Below are positions 1-5,429 of a DNA stretch of 5,948 bases, in pieces. Position numbers and translations under genes: made by a program. The first letter of the stretch is position 1. The number at the start of each line of letters is the position of its first letter. The stretch is from positions 1 through 5,948 of the forward strand of contig JAUXAC010000041.1 of the NCBI GenBank assembly GCA_030615035.1, written 5' to 3'. The notes beneath the pieces were generated by a model, which was given only the letters and a program-made list of their open reading frames with translations, made no database searches and was not told where the DNA came from. The stretch is from Dehalococcoidia bacterium (GTDB lineage Bacteria > Chloroflexota > Dehalococcoidia > Dehalococcoidales > RBG-16-60-22).

Positions 1-1
1 C

Positions 2-172
2 AAGGCCCTGGAAACAGGCAGGCCCTTCTCCATAAACGAGCTTGCAAAGGAGACAGGGATGCACAATATCACGGTGAAGAAGTATATCAGGATTATACAG
101 GTTGTCCGGAGGGAGCCCAGGGTAGAGGTAATTAAGACCAAACACTCAATTATTTTAAGGGTTAGGAGGTAA
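2..172 (+). CDS. C-terminal fragment of a winged-helix/HTH-like protein (partial at 5' end)
   Basis: An open frame enters from the left edge and ends at TAA 170-172, giving 56 visible residues. They contain a helix-turn-helix-like pattern: [10 protein letters not shown], then [12 protein letters not shown], followed by an alternating basic/hydrophobic segment ([14 protein letters not shown]) that would suit a beta wing. The protein ends VRR. This resembles the small DNA-binding winged-helix domains common in archaeal regulators, but the N-terminus is outside the window, so neither family nor target can be named. The stop lies 8 nt before the cdc48 start, and the last codons contain the ribosome-binding site of cdc48, so the two genes are probably cotranscribed and translationally linked. 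Codon choice (AGG arginine) matches the downstream host gene. That the frame is coding is fairly sure; the DNA-binding role is inferred from pattern alone. Confidence 0.7.
   Translation, partial: KALETGRPFSINELAKETGMHNITVKKYIRIIQVVRREPRVEVIKTKHSIILRVRR
151..158 (+). promoter_or_regulatory. Candidate TATA box for cdc48
   Basis: TATTTTAA begins exactly 30 nt before the A of the cdc48 ATG. With the usual archaeal TATA-to-start distance of about 26 nt from the box centre, transcription would begin at or next to the ATG, giving a leaderless message. The same octamer sits at the same 30-nt distance before the MEMO start. Against it: this box lies inside the upstream coding frame, and a good Shine-Dalgarno sequence points to translation from a longer, cotranscribed mRNA. 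Both forms could exist. Confidence 0.35.
165..170 (+). promoter_or_regulatory. Shine-Dalgarno site for cdc48
   Basis: GGAGGT is a full match to the anti-Shine-Dalgarno core and ends 10 nt before the ATG at 181. Its last base is the first base of the TAA stop of the upstream gene, so a ribosome finishing that gene would be placed for reinitiation. It supports the ATG at 181 as the cdc48 start. Neither minus-strand gene nor the MEMO gene has a site of this quality. Confidence 0.75.
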
Positions 173-180
173 TAATAATT

Positions 181-3100
181 ATGGTGCCAAAGAAAGCCGG
201 GAATGAAATTGCCCTCAGGGTGGGAGAGCTGACAGACAGGTCAGAGTCAGGAAGGGGTATAGTCAGGATTGACTCCGGGAGCATGAAGGAATTAGAGGTC
301 AGGGAGGGGGACGTGGTGGAATTGAAGGGCCAGAGGAACACAGGGGCGATTGCTGTCAGGGCCTATCCGGCTGATGTGGGTCTCAGCCTGGTCCGGATGG
401 ACGGGATAAGCAGGAGGAATGCAGGAATAGGGGTGGGGGAGACCGTAAAGATAAAGAGGGTTGAGGTGAAGGAGGCAAAGAGGGTGGTGCTTGCCCCGGC
501 CCAGAAGGGGATAATGCTCCAGGTCCCCCCGGAGATGCTCAAAAATAATATACTTTTCCGGCCTGTTAAGAAAGGAGACATGCTTTCCCCGATGCCGGTG
601 GTCAAGCAGAGGGGGCAGGATGAATTCGAGGACATATTCAGCAGTATGTTCGGGGGCATGGGGATGTCCGGCTTCTCCCCCATGGGGCAGTTAAGGCTGA
701 TGGTTGTGAGCACGAACCCCGATGAGATAACCAGGATAGGGGAGGCAACAGAGATTGAGGTCAGGCCTGAGGCAGTGGAAATCCAGGAAAAGGCCATATC
801 TGCAATAACATACGAAGACATAGGCGGCCTGCATGAGTCCATAGACAAGATAAGGGAGATGGTGGAGCTCCCCCTGAGGCACCCTGAATTGTTTGAAAAG
901 ATAGGAATACAGCCGCCCAAAGGGGTCCTGCTGTATGGCCCCCCGGGAAGCGGGAAGACCTTATTGGCCAAGGCGGTTGCGAATGAGTCAGGAGCCAATT
1001 TCTCACTGATAAACGGCCCTGAAATAATGTGTGTTGGAGAAGATGTTCCAATTGTAGTTGATAATCAAATATACACAGCAAAGGAAGTTTTTGAAAATAA
1101 AAAGGCTGAAAAGATCGGCCATGGAGATATTCATGAATCCTTTTCAGCAAACGGGGAACTAAGAGGGATTAATAACCCGTCATTTTCTATTACACCAACA
1201 GGATTGACAGAAGTGACAAAGGTCGAGACCCCATATTATTATAAAATAAAATTCAACAATCTTGAATACAGCGTTTCTTCAAACCATCCTGTTTTAACGT
1301 TTTCTGAAGGTGGAATTTCCTGGAAAACAGCGCCAACGTTAAGCCCAGAAGATTATGTGGTAACATCCATAATCAAGGATTTGTTCAACCCTTTGATAAA
1401 TTACACACTTAATACAAAAATAAAGATTCCACAGGCATTTAGTTATGAACTGGCATTTTTGGCTGGTCTAATTGCAGGAGATGGCCATGTTGGGAAGGAC
1501 AATATCACTTTTGCTGGAAAGGATGAGGTATTGCATGAAAAATTCAAGAATATAATCAAAAAACTCTTCGCAATAAAAAAATTCAAAGAATACAAGGATA
1601 TCAAAAGAAATATAAGAACCGTGATTTATTCAACTGATTTGGTTAAGTTTTTCAATTATATGGGATTTAATTCAGGAAAGAAAGACTACTCCAGATTCTT
1701 GGACAACTGGCTTGTCAAGTTTGACCAGAAGCTGTTTTCATCCTTCCTTCTTGGCATGCTGGTAACAGATGGGACAATAAAAAGGCATTCAGTTGTGTTA
1801 TTTAGCGTTGATAAGAACGCTCTTGAAAAAATATGCCAGATCGGAACTTACAGGGGCCTCTGCTTTAACAGACCAGTACCACATACAAACAAATTTAGTT
1901 CTGTTCAAAAACTTATATTGCAAGGAAAATACAATCTTGAATTATTCAAAAAGGCGCTTGATGAACTGAATTTAATAAATTACAGTGTTCCTGTTTCAAA
2001 AAGATCCTATGAATACGTGCCTTCATTCATGATGAAGCTTCTCAAATCCATGGTTAAGAGGGCCAGCATAATATATGGCAATGATTATAAAATAGAACCT
2101 TATCTCAATTTACGAAAGAGGCCAACAATGAAAACTGTAGAAAGCCTGATTAAGATTCTGAAAAAAAGGCAGAGTGTTCTAACAGAAAAAGACAAAGCCA
2201 TACTCAATCTTCTTGAGATGTTTGTAAATAAGGAAATTATTTTTGATAAAGTAGCTGATATTTCAAGAATCAATGAAGAAAAAACTCTGTATGATTTTGG
2301 CACTTCTGCCAGTAATTTTATAACCGCATATGGTCATGTAATGCACAATAGCAAATGGTACGGTGGCTCGGAGGAGAACCTCAGGAAGGTCTTTGAGGAG
2401 GCTGAGAAGAATGCCCCTGCAATCATATTCATAGATGAGATAGATGCCATAGCCCCGAAAAGGGAGGATGTTACAGGGGAGGTGGAAAGAAGGGTTGTAT
2501 CCACCCTCCTGACCCAGATGGACGGGCTGAAAAGTAGGGGCAAGGTAATAGTAATTGCGGCGACTAACAGGGAGAATTCGCTGGACCCTGCCCTGAGGAG
2601 GCCGGGCAGGTTTGACCGGGAGATTGAGATTGGCGTGCCGGACCAGAGGGGGAGGCTGGAAATCCTGAAAATCCATACCAGGAACATGCCCCTGACAAAG
2701 GACGTTGATTTGAAGTGGCTTGCCTCTGTCACCTACGGCTTTGTAGGGGCGGATTTGGAGGCCCTGGCAAAGGAGGCAGCCATGTCAGCCCTGAGGAGGA
2801 ACCTGCCTGCAATAAGCTGGAAGAAGGAGGCCCTGCCCCCCAAGGTGTTTGAGAAGCTCAAGGTCACCAAGAAGGATTTTGAGAATGCCATGAAGCTTGT
2901 GGAGCCCAGTGCAATGAGGGAGGTCCTGATAGAGATCCCCAAGGTCAAGTGGAATGATGTGGGGGGCCTGGAAGGGGTCAAGGAATTGCTGAAGGAATCC
3001 GTGCAGTGGCCTTTAAGCAATCCCCAGGCATTCAAGAGGCTCGGGATAAGGCCGCCTTCAGGGATTCTTTTATACGGCCCCCCAGGAAGCGGGAAGACCA

Positions 3101-3786
3101 TGCTTGCGAAGGCTGTGGCAAATGAGTCAGGGGCCAATTTCATATCTGTAAAGGGGCCGGAAATTTTTTCCATGTGGGTGGGGCAGAGCGAGAAGAAGAT
3201 AAGGGAGATATTCAGGAGGGCCAAGCAGGTAGCCCCAGCCATAATATTCTTTGATGAAGTGGATGCCCTGGTACCAAGGAGGGGGCTTGAGCCAGGGACA
3301 AGGGTATCGGAGAACGTGGTTTCACAGATTCTCACAGAGATGTCAGGGCTTGAGGAACTGCACGGGGTGATTGTCATCGCAGCTACGAACCGCCCGGATA
3401 TTCTTGACCCCGCCCTGCTGAGGCCGGGCAGGTTTGACAGGCAGATACTGGTCCCTGCCCCGGACAGGAAGGCCAGGGAGGAAATCCTGAAAATACATAC
3501 AGGAGGAATGCCTATTAAGGGTGTGAATATAAAGGAGCTGGCAAGGAAGACCGAGGGCTACTCCGGGGCGGATTTGGAGGCCCTGGCCAGGGAGGCGGGG
3601 CTCAATGCCCTGAGAAAGAACATGCAGTCAAAAGAAGTGGGTAAGAAGGATTTCTCGGAAGCCCTGAAGAAGGTCAGGCCGAGCGTGAACCAGAAGATGA
3701 TAGAATTCTACAGCAAGGTTTCGGAGGCATTCAGCTCTGTCAGGCCTGCAAAGAAGAAGGAAGAGAGAGAGGGCTATATAGGCTGA
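181..3786 (+). CDS. cdc48: CDC48/VAT-family AAA+ ATPase, two-ring protein unfoldase, interrupted by an intein
   Basis: Archaeal CDC48 (VAT/p97 family) is a cytosolic hexameric motor that uses ATP to thread and unfold proteins, often upstream of the proteasome. Seen here: an N-domain (about residues 1-190) with a Gly/Met-rich insert near 150-167. D1 begins around 210 (YEDIGGL), with Walker A GPPGSGKT 253-260, pore loop KWYG 725-728, Walker B IIFIDE 748-753, sensor Asn796 and arginine fingers Arg807/Arg810. D2 begins around 924, with Walker A 966-973, pore residues MWVG 998-1001, Walker B IIFFDE 1021-1026, sensor Asn1070 and Arg1081/Arg1084. All catalytic residues are present in both rings. The tail is Lys/Glu-rich and ends GYIG, without a proteasome-docking HbYX motif. 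Residues 284-723 are an intein; without it the protein has 761 residues, normal for the family. ATG 181 is supported by GGAGGT upstream. The 3' end overlaps the convergent gene by 13 bp. Confidence 0.97.
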   Translation: MVPKKAGNEIALRVGELTDRSESGRGIVRIDSGSMKELEVREGDVVELKGQRNTGAIAVRAYPADVGLSLVRMDGISRRNAGIGVGETVKIKRVEVKEAKRVVLAPAQKGIMLQVPPEMLKNNILFRPVKKGDMLSPMPVVKQRGQDEFEDIFSSMFGGMGMSGFSPMGQLRLMVVSTNPDEITRIGEATEIEVRPEAVEIQEKAISAITYEDIGGLHESIDKIREMVELPLRHPELFEKIGIQPPKGVLLYGPPGSGKTLLAKAVANESGANFSLINGPEIMCVGEDVPIVVDNQIYTAKEVFENKKAEKIGHGDIHESFSANGELRGINNPSFSITPTGLTEVTKVETPYYYKIKFNNLEYSVSSNHPVLTFSEGGISWKTAPTLSPEDYVVTSIIKDLFNPLINYTLNTKIKIPQAFSYELAFLAGLIAGDGHVGKDNITFAGKDEVLHEKFKNIIKKLFAIKKFKEYKDIKRNIRTVIYSTDLVKFFNYMGFNSGKKDYSRFLDNWLVKFDQKLFSSFLLGMLVTDGTIKRHSVVLFSVDKNALEKICQIGTYRGLCFNRPVPHTNKFSSVQKLILQGKYNLELFKKALDELNLINYSVPVSKRSYEYVPSFMMKLLKSMVKRASIIYGNDYKIEPYLNLRKRPTMKTVESLIKILKKRQSVLTEKDKAILNLLEMFVNKEIIFDKVADISRINEEKTLYDFGTSASNFITAYGHVMHNSKWYGGSEENLRKVFEEAEKNAPAIIFIDEIDAIAPKREDVTGEVERRVVSTLLTQMDGLKSRGKVIVIAATNRENSLDPALRRPGRFDREIEIGVPDQRGRLEILKIHTRNMPLTKDVDLKWLASVTYGFVGADLEALAKEAAMSALRRNLPAISWKKEALPPKVFEKLKVTKKDFENAMKLVEPSAMREVLIEIPKVKWNDVGGLEGVKELLKESVQWPLSNPQAFKRLGIRPPSGILLYGPPGSGKTMLAKAVANESGANFISVKGPEIFSMWVGQSEKKIREIFRRAKQVAPAIIFFDEVDALVPRRGLEPGTRVSENVVSQILTEMSGLEELHGVIVIAATNRPDILDPALLRPGRFDRQILVPAPDRKAREEILKIHTGGMPIKGVNIKELARKTEGYSGADLEALAREAGLNALRKNMQSKEVGKKDFSEALKKVRPSVNQKMIEFYSKVSEAFSSVRPAKKKEEREGYIG
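1030..2349 (+). mobile_element. Intein with LAGLIDADG homing endonuclease, inserted in the cdc48 D1 domain
   Basis: This in-frame 440-residue insert begins with Cys284 ([10 protein letters not shown], block A) and ends HVMHN at 719-723, followed by Ser724 of the host. Block B is at 363-373, with the expected His369 in SSNHPVLT; a Ser stands where Thr is usual. Block F is [16 protein letters not shown] (703-718). Cys1, penultimate His722, Asn723 and +1 Ser724 give the standard class 1 splicing chemistry. The endonuclease has motif one [11 protein letters not shown] (427-437, Asp434) and motif two [10 protein letters not shown] (522-531, Asp530), about 96 residues apart, a normal spacing for a single-chain two-motif enzyme. 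Joining GPEIM directly to SKWYG restores the conserved AAA+ sequence exactly, which fixes both borders. Base use differs: by hand count 1561-1620 has 15 G+C of 60, against 33 of 60 at 2881-2940 in the extein. Inteins are known in some archaeal CDC48 genes. Whether the endonuclease is active is inferred only from its intact motifs. Confidence 0.96.
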
Positions 3787-4622
3787 TTCTCCCTGGGTTT
3801 TGAAAAAATCTTCTCCAGGGTATTTCCAAATTTTTCAATGCCCCCTACTGGGACATCTCCTCCCTTTACTAAAAGCTTGATATTTTCCAGATCAGCATCA
3901 TCCAGCTTGATAATTCTGCCATCTTCAATGGCCTGGGCAGCTATGGTTTTGCTTCTTAAGGGTAGTGCAATAGTATCTATATTTAAGCGCCGTTCATCCA
4001 TGCCGGGAAAACTGTCATCTGCACAATACACCACTCCCAATGATAAATCGCCCCCATAGAAGGAATGATCAGACGCCTTAATACGCGCCTCAGGGAATTT
4101 TTTCCTTGCATCCTCTGTGCCGTATACCGTATTAAGGAATTTATCAAAGGTTTTAGTTAATTCTTTTAAGTTATAAAAACCTATTGGCAGCGGCATTTCC
4201 CATATTTGCTTTGCCTTCAGGATTCCATTTTCATCTGTGAGAAGATTCCCCTCATCATTAACCTCAGGCATCTGTATCAGGAGACCGGCGAAATAGTTTT
4301 TCCTTCTCTTTCCATGTCCATAGTCAAGGATTGTTGATGTCATCTTGCGGGGGTCCCTGACCATATTTTCCTCTGCCTCAGGGTTTGTTTTCTGCAAATA
4401 GTTCCTTATCGTGTGCCATTCCCCTGCTGTAATGATTCTCTGCTTCGGCTTTCTTTTCCTGGCTTCAGAAATGGCCTCGTAGAGGGTGGTATTGGCAGGT
4501 ATATTGTTTACATCAATCTTCATTGGTGTCCCATAATAGCCATCCGGGCTCCAGCAGACCACCATCAGTTTCTCTATTTCAGGAAGGCCTTCATACTCTG
4601 TTTGCTGTTTTCCAATAGTCAT
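3774..4622 (-). CDS. Unrecognised 282-residue soluble protein
   Basis: I do not recognise a family. The frame could open at TTG 4640, but I choose ATG 4622: the TATA box at 4657-4664 predicts transcription starting near 4633, which puts the TTG upstream of the mRNA. The ATG also has a weak GTGAG purine stretch about 6-10 nt before it. The protein has no signal peptide or membrane segment and looks globular. Recognisable patches are CWSPDGYYG (23-31), a basic stretch RKRKPKQR (55-62) followed by [13 protein letters not shown] (64-76), [15 protein letters not shown] (101-115), [16 protein letters not shown] (185-200) and LPLRSK (220-225). There are two cysteines, C23 and C200, and no familiar catalytic motif. 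It runs tail-to-tail into cdc48 with a 13-bp overlap and lies 35 nt downstream of the next minus-strand gene, with its own near-copy promoter. Its DNA is A+T-richer than its neighbours (45 G+C of 120 at 4081-4200), which may mean later arrival or lower expression. Confidence 0.8.
   Translation of the reverse strand: MTIGKQQTEYEGLPEIEKLMVVCWSPDGYYGTPMKIDVNNIPANTTLYEAISEARKRKPKQRIITAGEWHTIRNYLQKTNPEAEENMVRDPRKMTSTILDYGHGKRRKNYFAGLLIQMPEVNDEGNLLTDENGILKAKQIWEMPLPIGFYNLKELTKTFDKFLNTVYGTEDARKKFPEARIKASDHSFYGGDLSLGVVYCADDSFPGMDERRLNIDTIALPLRSKTIAAQAIEDGRIIKLDDADLENIKLLVKGGDVPVGGIEKFGNTLEKIFSKPRENQPI
3791..3836 (+). terminator. Possible hairpin plus T-run after cdc48
   Basis: CCCTGG at 3791-3796 and CCAGGG at 3815-3820 form a perfect 6-bp inverted repeat with an 18-nt loop, followed by a T-rich stretch ending in TTTTT at 3831-3835. 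It starts 5 nt after the cdc48 stop. Archaeal termination depends mainly on the T-run, and this one is short. The segment also encodes the last residues of the convergent gene, so the repeat may be accidental. Confidence 0.25.
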
Positions 4623-4629
4623 AATGCTC

Positions 4630-4669
4630 TCACTTACCAAACTATTGGGAGAAAATCTTATAAGGGTTT
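4630..4669 (-). promoter_or_regulatory. Promoter of the 282-residue gene: TATA box and conserved downstream block
   Basis: The palindromic TATA element CTTATAAG (4657-4664) has an A-rich stretch upstream on the minus strand, like an archaeal BRE. Its centre is about 38 nt from ATG 4622, giving a leader of roughly 11 nt. Downstream on the minus strand the conserved CCCAATA (4643-4649) lies between TATA and the expected start. The TATA box overlaps the last Leu codon and the TAA stop of the preceding gene, so it had to fit around coding sequence. Over 4630-4663 it matches the other minus-strand promoter at 28 of 34 positions without gaps. Confidence 0.7.
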
Positions 4670-5335
4670 CTCTTTTGGGGGCCTGGGTTTCCTGTCGCTC
4701 ACGGCCAGGAAGCCGAGATGGGAGATTATTGCCATGGGGTCATAATAGACAGTGACAGCAAACTCCGTTCTCTCGCTGTCCCTTTTGCGGTAGTTGCGGC
4801 CGCGGAGGACTGCTATTTCCTGGCCCTCCCGCACCAAGAAATGTGCGCAGGGCCCGTCCGGGAGCTCCGTGTATGTTATCTGGGGCAGGCCGGTCCTGCT
4901 CTGGAGGAGCTCTTCTGTCCTGAACCAGCCCTGGGGAGGGAGGATTATCCTTTTCTCCCTGCCTGAAATCAGGGGCCTGTGACCGGGGATTATCCTGACC
5001 TCCGGGCTTTCAATGTAAGAGGCCTTGAATTTGCCCCGCCAGCCCGCTCTCACGTCCCTGAGCACGCCTGTGAAGATGAAATAGTCCCTCATCTGCTCCG
5101 CCATTTCAGGGTCCTGGTCTGCCATCATATTGTATTCCCTGTCACTGGGGCCCCTCAGATCCAGGTTCCTGAGAACGGTCTTTGTATGGTAGATGCGCAT
5201 GCCTCTATAGATGCTGTCCGAGCTGATAATACATGGGTCTGCATAGAAAGGGAAAGGGTTTCCCTGGTCCTGGAATTCCGGCCAGTCGCCAGGTTCGCTC
5301 AGGATTATTTTGGAGGGTTTGGTCTGTACAGGCAT
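4658..5335 (-). CDS. Unrecognised 225-residue soluble, Arg-rich protein
   Basis: I do not recognise a family. The frame runs from ATG 5335 to TAA 4658-4660. It is supported by a well-placed TATA box about 36 nt before the start and by codon use (AGG, CTG, GGC) and G+C (34 of 60 at 4981-5040) like the host extein; opposite-strand frames in the same DNA are broken into short pieces. The protein has no membrane segment or signal peptide. Visible patches: GDWPEFQDQGNPFPFYADP (16-34), DPEMAEQMRDYFIFTG (75-90), RAGWRGKFKASY (96-107), GREKRIILPPQGWFRTEELL (125-144), CAHFLVREGQEIAVLRGRNY (163-182) and VTVYYDPMAIISHLGFLAV (194-212), then a basic Pro-rich tail ending PPKEKPL. It has two cysteines (C35, C163) and no evident catalytic motif. 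It is divergent from the MEMO gene and 35 nt upstream of the other unknown gene. I see no clear sequence similarity between the two unknown proteins despite their matching promoters. Confidence 0.8.
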   Translation of the reverse strand: MPVQTKPSKIILSEPGDWPEFQDQGNPFPFYADPCIISSDSIYRGMRIYHTKTVLRNLDLRGPSDREYNMMADQDPEMAEQMRDYFIFTGVLRDVRAGWRGKFKASYIESPEVRIIPGHRPLISGREKRIILPPQGWFRTEELLQSRTGLPQITYTELPDGPCAHFLVREGQEIAVLRGRNYRKRDSERTEFAVTVYYDPMAIISHLGFLAVSDRKPRPPKEKPL

Positions 5336-5340
5336 GCAAA

Positions 5341-5380
5341 TCAGTTGCTAAAATATTGGGGGTAAATCTTATAAGGTTTT
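5341..5380 (-). promoter_or_regulatory. Promoter of the 225-residue gene: TATA box and conserved downstream block
   Basis: CTTATAAG at 5368-5375, preceded on the minus strand by GGAAAAC, is centred about 36 nt from ATG 5335, predicting transcription near 5344 and a leader of about 10 nt. CCCAATA is repeated at 5354-5360. There is no Shine-Dalgarno sequence in the short leader. The element is a near-copy of the promoter at 4630-4669. Because CTTATAAG is its own reverse complement, it could in principle also fire toward the MEMO gene, with a start near 5398. Confidence 0.75.
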
Positions 5381-5397
5381 CCAAATCTGTTTCCAAA
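5378..5397. repeat. Tandem TTTCCAAA repeat in the divergent intergenic region, possible operator
   Basis: TTTCCAAA occurs at 5378-5385 and again at 5390-5397, a 12-nt period. The pair lies directly upstream of the TATA box of the minus-strand gene and directly upstream of the candidate TATA box of the MEMO gene. A regulator bound here could affect both. It may also be chance in AT-rich DNA; a further copy occurs at 3823-3830 inside coding sequence. Confidence 0.4.
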
Positions 5398-5399
5398 GC

Positions 5400-5408
5400 T
5401 ATTTTAAT
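5400..5408 (+). promoter_or_regulatory. Candidate TATA box for the MEMO gene
   Basis: TATTTTAAT starts 30 nt before ATG 5430, so transcription is expected at about the A of that ATG, giving a leaderless message. This fits the lack of any Shine-Dalgarno sequence upstream and favours ATG 5430 over the in-frame ATG at 5415, which would lie upstream of the mRNA start. Confidence 0.5.
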
Positions 5409-5429
5409 CCCTTCATGCTATTTCTTAAT

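Noticed and set aside
363..998. Minus-strand 211-residue frame opposite the cdc48 N-domain
   Set aside because: It lies wholly opposite a firmly identified CDC48 coding region, has no promoter or Shine-Dalgarno site, and its Ser/Pro/Leu-rich product is typical of the reverse of GC-rich coding DNA.
1030..2349. Reading the insert as an insertion sequence or group I/II intron
   Set aside because: The frame stays open throughout, protein splicing blocks A, B, F and G are present, and there are no terminal inverted repeats or target duplication at the borders.
2263..2732. Two overlapping minus-strand frames across the intein/extein border
   Set aside because: Both are antisense to continuous cdc48 coding sequence and have low-complexity products without initiation signals.
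2733..3377. Minus-strand 214-residue frame opposite cdc48 D2
   Set aside because: It resembles the reverse frame opposite D1, including a LPGGPY patch that is just the complement of the Walker A codons, so it is a shadow of the duplicated ATPase domain and not a gene.
3760..3786. Proteasome-docking HbYX tail on CDC48
   Set aside because: The protein ends GYIG; the required hydrophobic-Tyr-any order at the last three residues is not met.
3838..4059. Plus-strand 73-residue frame just after cdc48
   Set aside because: It is antisense to the C-terminal part of the 282-residue gene and Ser-rich, as reverse frames tend to be, with no initiation signal.
4718..5365. Several plus-strand frames opposite the 225-residue minus gene
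   Set aside because: They are fragmented and overlapping, lack promoters and ribosome-binding sites, while the minus frame is single, long, uses the local codon style and has a well-placed TATA box.
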